In this document: positions 59,628 through 64,000 of the stretch, piece by piece
Position numbering within the stretch: the stretch's first letter is position 1
How the letters are laid out: each line of letters opens with the position of its first letter
NCBI RefSeq assembly: GCF_900113835.1
Contig: NZ_FOQV01000010.1
Span: 62,001 to 126,000, forward strand
Direction: 5' to 3'
DNA from: Allobosea sp. OK403
Lineage (GTDB): Bacteria; Pseudomonadota; Alphaproteobacteria; Rhizobiales; Beijerinckiaceae
Length of the DNA: 64,000 nucleotides
Program-made: the position numbers and the translations under genes
The notes under the pieces: generated by a model
Told to the model about the DNA's origin: nothing
Database searches by the model: none
Seen by the model: only the letters and a program-made list of their open reading frames with translations

Positions 59628-59915
59628 ATGATTGACGTAATACCTGCAGGCACGGACTCGCGAGGCACGTTGATGATTATCGTTCTGGCGGTCGTCGCAT
59701 TGGCAGCGGGACTCCTGGCGACGGTCGTGATCTGGCCATATGGACCGATCCTGGCTGTTTTGGCAGCTCCACTGGCGGCAAGTGCTGTCGTTTTGATCAC
59801 CGCCCTGGCCCTGGCCGCCTTTTCGGCCCCCAGGTCTTCTGCCTCCAAGTCCGGCAAGGATGCGCGGCCTGCGAGTGTCCTGCTCGAGGCGCTCAGCCGG
59901 CTGATGACGCGCTAG
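59628..59915 (+). CDS. Small membrane protein, unknown function
   Basis: 95 aa from ATG 59628 with GAGGTCGCCGCT upstream. Two hydrophobic helices at about 15-40 (LMIIVLAVVALAAGLLATVV) and 42-66 (ILAVLAAPLAASAVVLITAL) and a basic cytoplasmic tail. No recognised family. Located inside the exopolysaccharide locus and divergent from the export gene. The TAG stop codon (59913-59915) is the start of repeat copy 7. Confidence 0.6.
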   Translation: MIDVIPAGTDSRGTLMIIVLAVVALAAGLLATVVIWPYGPILAVLAAPLAASAVVLITALALAAFSAPRSSASKSGKDARPASVLLEALSRLMTR

Positions 59916-60097
59916 AGCCGTTTCCGATCTGATTGGATCGTTCAACAGCTCCAGTTCTTTGTTTCAACGCGTTTTCCTTACGCAAACCGGTATCCACTTC
60001 GCTCGAAAACGCTTTAGGTGGAATTTCCGATCCGATGGGAGCGTCGCATTGCTCCCTGCTGTGGTTCCAACGGGTTTTCTTCACGCGAACCGCGTGT
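59912..60097. repeat. Family A repeats, copy 7 (one full, one partial)
   Basis: Full element from CTAGAGCCGTTTCCGATCTG to CTCGAAAACGCTTTAG, then a degraded second element (GAATTTCCGATCCGATGG ... GGGTTTTCTTCACGCGAACC). Confidence 0.88.
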
Positions 60098-60452
60098 CGA
60101 CGGCGCTCTCAGAGACAGCGCAAGGCGCCCCTCTTGTCCGGCTAATCTTGCACCGACCTCGTTAGACCCTTTCGAAGGGTGCGGTTTCGCGGGCTCATGT
60201 CGCCGCCGTCATCGAGCGCGTGCCAGTGTCTGGCACCAGCTTTGCTTAACGCTTTATGAAAGGCTCTTGCGACGTCACGAGCTGGAAGCTTCGCCGCTTT
60301 GGGCGCGGGGGCCATGGAGCCCGATGAGCAACTCTCTCACACGGTTTTCACGACCTTTCGCTTCACGCGGCTATCGGCCAGTCCTTCCGGCCAGATTGGC
60401 GGCGACCGGTGAGGCGGCAAAGCACCTGCTGTCATTTTGGAGAGAACAAGCG
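60098..60452. other. Region upstream of the coiled-coil gene
   Basis: Open in the frame of the next gene but without codon-like composition before about 60324. ATG 60324 (MSNSLTRFSRP) is a possible longer start for the coiled-coil protein. Otherwise nothing is recognised. Confidence 0.4.
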
Positions 60453-60839
60453 ATGGCGATGATCGGACGGTTTCGGTCGGCGCGGCGCGACAATGAAACG
60501 GACACGGCCAGGATCGACGCCGTCACGCTGGAATTGCGCAAAGCGCTTCGCTCCATCGAGATGGAATGCGCGGGCTTGAGCAAGCGGGTGCAGGAGGCGT
60601 CCAGTCGCGCTGCATGTCTGATGGGAAACGAGGACGGCATCTATAGCGAACGCGAGCCTGCCGACGAGGCGCTGCTCGTCGAGGCGGAGCGCGAGATGAT
60701 GCAAGCCTATCGTCGGCTCGCCGCGCTCACGGCCCAGCAGACCATCTTCGCGCGCGTTCTCGACACGATGACTGCGGACCTCGCTTTGGCCGCGCAAGAT
60801 GGCCAGTCGCAGGGTACCCCGACATCGACCGGGAGATGA
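60453..60839 (+). CDS. Small helical (coiled-coil) protein, unknown function
   Basis: 128 aa from ATG 60453, chosen for the GGAG 9 nt upstream; ATG 60324 would add 43 residues. Almost entirely helical: DAVTLELRKALRSIEMECAG, EEAL-type acidic heptads around EADEALLVEAEREMMQAYRR and TAQQTIFARVLDTMTADLAL (shown in part). No signal peptide or family recognised. Sits between repeat copies 7 and 8 within the exopolysaccharide region. Confidence 0.55.
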   Translation: MAMIGRFRSARRDNETDTARIDAVTLELRKALRSIEMECAGLSKRVQEASSRAACLMGNEDGIYSEREPADEALLVEAEREMMQAYRRLAALTAQQTIFARVLDTMTADLALAAQDGQSQGTPTSTGR

Positions 60840-60851
60840 ACGAGCGGCTGC

Positions 60852-60952
60852 CAGAGCGTTTTCGAGCGAAGTGGACACCGGTTCGCGTGAAGACAACCCG
60901 TTAAAACAAGAAGTTGGAGCATTTCCGCGCTTCGGAGAAACGCGGCAATGCG
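60852..60952. repeat. Family A repeat, copy 8
   Basis: CAGAGCGTTTTCGAGCGAAG ... GTTAAAACAAGAAGTTGGAGC, then GCATTTCCGCGCTTCGG pairing with CGCGGCAATGC. Starts 13 bp after the coiled-coil gene stop. Confidence 0.88.
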
Positions 60953-61253
60953 CAAATATCCTTCTGCACTGCCATGGCATCGGGGTTGCTCACCCGCGGC
61001 ATCGTATCGCCATTTTCGAGCCCCCGCCTCGGCCGCATCCTTGCCTCGGCTGCATGAGGGCGCTTGAAGCGAGCCAGATGCTGACCGTCACCTGTGATGA
61101 CGGTTGGCGGGATGTCGGCGTCGCGGCCTCTGGGGCGCGTCACGTCTAGGGCCATTGCCGCTCTGCCCGGGCTTACGCTCGTCGAGATGGTTCTGCTGCC
61201 GCGCCAGCCGGAGTGCTCGCCCAGAATGCGTCTACAGTCGGAAAGCCTTGGAT
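60953..61253. other. Intergenic region between converging units
   Basis: Short frames occur on both strands but none is supported by a ribosome site or family similarity. No terminator was identified by eye. Confidence 0.45.
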
Positions 61254-62498
61254 TCAGGCCGCTGCATAAGAGCCCTGCACGGGTGGTGCCTTCAGCTTGT
61301 CCTGATAGAGCGCGACCAACGCATCGCACCAGGCATCGGGCGTGGGGGCCAGGGTCCGCCCGCGTTCGAAGCCGCATTCGCTCATGCGCTTGACCGCATC
61401 GTCGTCCCCTGCGAGGCGGCGCAGCTGTCTTGCCATGGCGGCGCGATCGCCGGGATCGCAGATCTCTGCACAGCCGAGCTCGCTGACTTCCTCGGCGATA
61501 AGGGCATTGCGCGAGACAAGCACGGGAAGACCGCTCATCACAGCCTCCAGCGTGACGAGGCCGAAGGTCTCGCGCCAGCGGGTCGGCACCACGACGACAC
61601 GAGCCGAAGCCGCCAGTCCGGCGATCTCGGAAGCTGGGCGCCAGCCCATCATCGCGACCTCCGGATAGTCCTGCTTGAGCTCCTCGGCCAAGGGGCCGTC
61701 GCCGACGATGCGCAACGTCATGCCGGCATCGCGCGCCGCTGCCGCCAGGACATCGACGCCCTTGTCCTTTTCCAGCCGGCCGACGAAGAGCACCTCATGG
61801 TTCCGCTCCGCCAGAACCCGTCGGGAGACCCAGGGCACGACCGGGTTGCGCAGCACGACCGTACTCGTGGGGGCCACGCCGCCTCGATACAAATAAGGCA
61901 GCATTCCTTCATGCACGGCGACGACGCTGGCCTGAGTGTTCGCCAGATCGAACGCGGCGCCGCGCACCAGATGCCGGCCGACGCGCCAGAGCTTGTGCGC
62001 ATAGTGACGGCGGTCGCAGTTCGTCGCGACGCAGCCTGCCGAAAGCGGGGCACGCTCGCAGACGGCGTCCTGAGGATAATGGAATTGGCCGCCATTCGGA
62101 CAGACCAGAAAATAATCATGTGCAGTCATGCACAGGCGCGCCGCAACCTGCCTGAGCGCAACGAAAACTGAAGGTGACAGCACCTTGTGCCAGTTGTGGA
62201 GGTGGTAGACCGTGCCTGGCGTATCGTGAGCCGCAATCCAATCCGCGACGAACCGCATCGCCGGCGGGCTGAAGAGCCCTCTCAACGCGGCCTGGCCACG
62301 CCCCCCCTGAAGCAGGCTTTGGGCGCCCAGTGACGCAATCTCGACACCGGGCAGGCCATTCCCGGGCGGTTCGCTGCCATTCAGCACCGTCACCGCGATG
62401 CCGCGCTGACTGAGCATGCGTACCGAACGCAGGGCGATACCCGCCGCGCCACCGCTCTCGACCGCGTCGTCGGTGATGACGACCACGCGCTCGATCAT
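61254..62498 (-). CDS. Glycosyltransferase family 4
   Basis: 414 aa from ATG 62498 with AGGG upstream; GTG 62504 is an alternative. N-terminal VVVITDDAVESGGAAGIALRS, then VYHLHNWHKVLSPSVFVAL and a cysteine-bearing insert (HDYFLVCPNGGQFHYPQDA, CVATNCDRRHYAHKLWR). The C-terminal donor site is VLFVGRLEKDKGVDVL, RIVGDGPLAEELK and ETFGLVTLEAVMSGLPVLVS. The cysteine insert is typical of a GT4 subgroup that acts on exopolysaccharide. Follows the GT2 gene by 25 bp. Confidence 0.93.
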   Translation of the reverse strand: MIERVVVITDDAVESGGAAGIALRSVRMLSQRGIAVTVLNGSEPPGNGLPGVEIASLGAQSLLQGGRGQAALRGLFSPPAMRFVADWIAAHDTPGTVYHLHNWHKVLSPSVFVALRQVAARLCMTAHDYFLVCPNGGQFHYPQDAVCERAPLSAGCVATNCDRRHYAHKLWRVGRHLVRGAAFDLANTQASVVAVHEGMLPYLYRGGVAPTSTVVLRNPVVPWVSRRVLAERNHEVLFVGRLEKDKGVDVLAAAARDAGMTLRIVGDGPLAEELKQDYPEVAMMGWRPASEIAGLAASARVVVVPTRWRETFGLVTLEAVMSGLPVLVSRNALIAEEVSELGCAEICDPGDRAAMARQLRRLAGDDDAVKRMSECGFERGRTLAPTPDAWCDALVALYQDKLKAPPVQGSYAAA

Positions 62499-62523
62499 GA
62501 CCACGCCCTGTGGCGCGCAGGCG

Positions 62524-63408
62524 TCACGACAGGGCCTCGATGCGCTGTGGATTCATGCGCCCGCGCAGACCATCCGCGATTGCCATGATGTTGCCGACGA
62601 CGCGGCCTCGTCGGTCGATATGGGGTTCGGGCCAGGGCGCGCGCAGGAGATTCATGCCGATATTGCGCCCCATGAGCCAAGCTGCGTGCGGCCAGGCATA
62701 GCTGCCCTTGCCGATGAGATAGAGTGGGTTGGCGATCTGGGAGTAGCCAAAGCACAGCCCGGATTGGCGGCCGCTCTTGACACCCAGATGCACACCCATC
62801 GCCGCGCCCACGCGGGCGATCGCGCCGAAACGCGCGGCCTGCCGGCTGAAATCGACATCCTCCAGCCAGCCATATCGCGGCAGGTGCTCATCGAACTGCA
62901 GGGCGTTTGCGCGAATAGGGGCGGTGCGGAACGCCATATTGCAGCCATAGGCGTTGTAGATCGGCCGTGGAACGGCCTCGACGCGAGGCGAACCGGCAAG
63001 AAGCGCATCGGCCTCGGCGAAGCTGTAGCCTGCCCCGGTAATCCCGTCGGCGATGACCTTTCCGGTCGCCCCGACCAGACCCGGATCGCTCTGGAAGGCT
63101 GCCACCATCGCCGCCAGATAGCCGGGATGCGGCACGAAATCGTCGTCGAAAAAGCAGATGATGTCGGCGTCGCCGAGATGGCCGAGAATAGCGTTGCGCT
63201 GCCGGGTCAGACCGCGCGCGCCCAGAAGGATTTCGAGGCCCGGCATCCCGACGCATTCGGGAGCAAGATCCGAAGCCTGCGGCATCGAAACGATGATGCG
63301 GTCGGGCTGCAGGGTCTGCCGGGCGATCACCTCCAGCATTTCGGCGGCTATGGCGGGGCGATTGGCGGTTGCAAGCCCGACCGAGAGGCGCAACGGCTTG
63401 CCCATCAT
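62524..63408 (-). CDS. Glycosyltransferase family 2
   Basis: 294 aa from ATG 63408 (or the adjacent ATG 63405) with GAGGTCCG upstream. GT-A fold: RLSVGLATANRPAIAAEML, LTRQRNAILGHLGDADIICF, the metal-binding FFDDDFVPHPGYLAAM, and acceptor-side YGWLEDVDFSRQAARFG with the ED motif. It transfers a sugar from a nucleotide donor to the lipid-linked intermediate in the cytosol. First gene of a two-gene transferase transcript. Confidence 0.92.
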   Translation of the reverse strand: MMGKPLRLSVGLATANRPAIAAEMLEVIARQTLQPDRIIVSMPQASDLAPECVGMPGLEILLGARGLTRQRNAILGHLGDADIICFFDDDFVPHPGYLAAMVAAFQSDPGLVGATGKVIADGITGAGYSFAEADALLAGSPRVEAVPRPIYNAYGCNMAFRTAPIRANALQFDEHLPRYGWLEDVDFSRQAARFGAIARVGAAMGVHLGVKSGRQSGLCFGYSQIANPLYLIGKGSYAWPHAAWLMGRNIGMNLLRAPWPEPHIDRRGRVVGNIMAIADGLRGRMNPQRIEALS

Positions 63409-63449
63409 CGGACCTCGAACAGGCCGGCGCGGACGCGATCGAGACCTGC

Positions 63450-63587
63450 CCTCGAAAACGCTCCGGGAACGCCACGTCGACATCCTGGAGGGCTCTCGAG
63501 CGCAGTGGAGACCGGTTCGCGTGAAGACAACGCGTTAGAACAAAGAACGAGGGCTGTTGAACGAACCAATGGGATCGGAAACGGCAC
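63450..63587. repeat. Degraded family A repeat, copy 9
   Basis: CTCGAAAACGCTCC fragment at 63450-63463, then GGCTCTCGAGCGCAGTGGAG, ACCGGTTCGCGTGAAGACAA and CGCGTTAGAACAAAGAAC. The final hairpin is mostly decayed. Confidence 0.75.
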
Positions 63588-64000
63588 AAGATCGGCATTC
63601 GGCTTCGATGCGCCGGCGGCAGACGCCATGGGCGTCGTGATCGTCCCACTATGCCAACATGGTCGTCGCACGATGGAGCGCCCTCCCGCCGCGGCAGCTA
63701 TCTGACGCTGCTGTCAATATGCGAAGCACTTGCGCGGACAATCTTCGTCAAAGATAGACCGCCCCATGCGAATGGCTTCGACAGATAGCAAGCAGAAACC
63801 ATGCCAGGGCGCAGCACATTTCGCCCGCAGAAGACAAATATCGATCCGCATCGCTTTATCGAATACAATGACGATGCATCCGGCTTCATGCGCCAGTCTA
63901 ATTTCCCCGACGATCGGCAAGCAGCGCGTTCGGCACAGTGATGCGCGTGAGGTGACCTCCCACTGCGTTTCCTCCATGGAGATTTAGAGTATTTTCTTCG
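63588..64000. other. Window end without assignable gene
   Basis: Opposing short frames (63714-63977 minus, 63730-63987 plus) overlap one another. Neither has a clear ribosome site or family. The stretch 63830-63900 is less GC-rich than the locus. A gene starting beyond the window may have its promoter here. Confidence 0.4.

Noticed and set aside
63714..63977. An 87-codon minus-strand frame near the window end
   Set aside because: No ribosome site, overlapped by a similar-sized plus-strand frame, and no recognisable family, so neither could be preferred.

Overview
The window is GC-rich alphaproteobacterial chromosome. A ChvE-GguAB sugar importer, ThuA-type sugar genes, an ExoY/ExoF-like exopolysaccharide locus and two families of palindromic intergenic repeats all point to Hyphomicrobiales (Rhizobiales), most likely Bosea or a close relative. 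The genus is an inference from recall. No rRNA, tRNA, CRISPR array, transposase or integrase was found.

Layout. 1-2.1 kb: ArsR regulator, SRPBCC protein and a DUF899 protein cut by the window edge. 2.1-8 kb: thiolase, aldo/keto reductase, and an EmrAB-type efflux pair divergent from a TetR regulator. 8.4-15.5 kb: a sugar operon (binding protein, two permeases, Gfo/Idh dehydrogenase, ThuA-like protein, LacI regulator) with no ATPase gene, and a divergent SDR. 15.7-20.7 kb: a polar amino acid ABC importer, a binding-protein-fold enzyme or receptor, and a divergent MocR-type regulator. 21.3-22.9 kb: a membrane PAS sensor that ends where an output domain would be expected. 23.1-36.7 kb: a large sugar locus with mutarotase, YtfQRT-YjfF importer, FCD-type GntR regulator, keto-deoxy-sugar-acid dehydratase, Gfo/Idh sugar 1-dehydrogenase, SMP-30 lactonase and a second importer, ChvE-GguA-GguB. 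37-39.3 kb: DUF2867 protein, thioesterase and dusA. 39.3-41.5 kb: a Fic gene bracketed by a direct repeat of the dusA 5' end, which looks like a decayed dusA-integrated island. 42.2-63.4 kb: exopolysaccharide locus with acyltransferase, methyltransferases, flippase, polymerase, GH16 glycanase, five glycosyltransferase-type genes including an ExoY initiator, chain-length/BY-kinase protein, outer-membrane export protein, a HAD protein with its partner, and small proteins.

How the genes work together. The 23-36 kb block reads as uptake and non-phosphorylative oxidation of L-arabinose/D-galactose: anomer interconversion, import, 1-dehydrogenation, lactone hydrolysis and keto-deoxy acid dehydration. 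The sugar-acid dehydratase and the terminal semialdehyde dehydrogenase are not here. The FCD regulator has a perfect consensus operator before the first transporter gene. The 43-63 kb block supplies a Wzx/Wzy-type polysaccharide pathway from the undecaprenyl-linked first sugar to export.

The most unusual structural observations are: (1) 14-17 bp tandem duplications that start at, or include, stop codons of at least five genes; (2) repeat-family ends that supply the TAG stop codon of five other genes, and in one case apparently the ribosome binding site, start codon and first codons of a gene; (3) the dusA-bounded Fic remnant.
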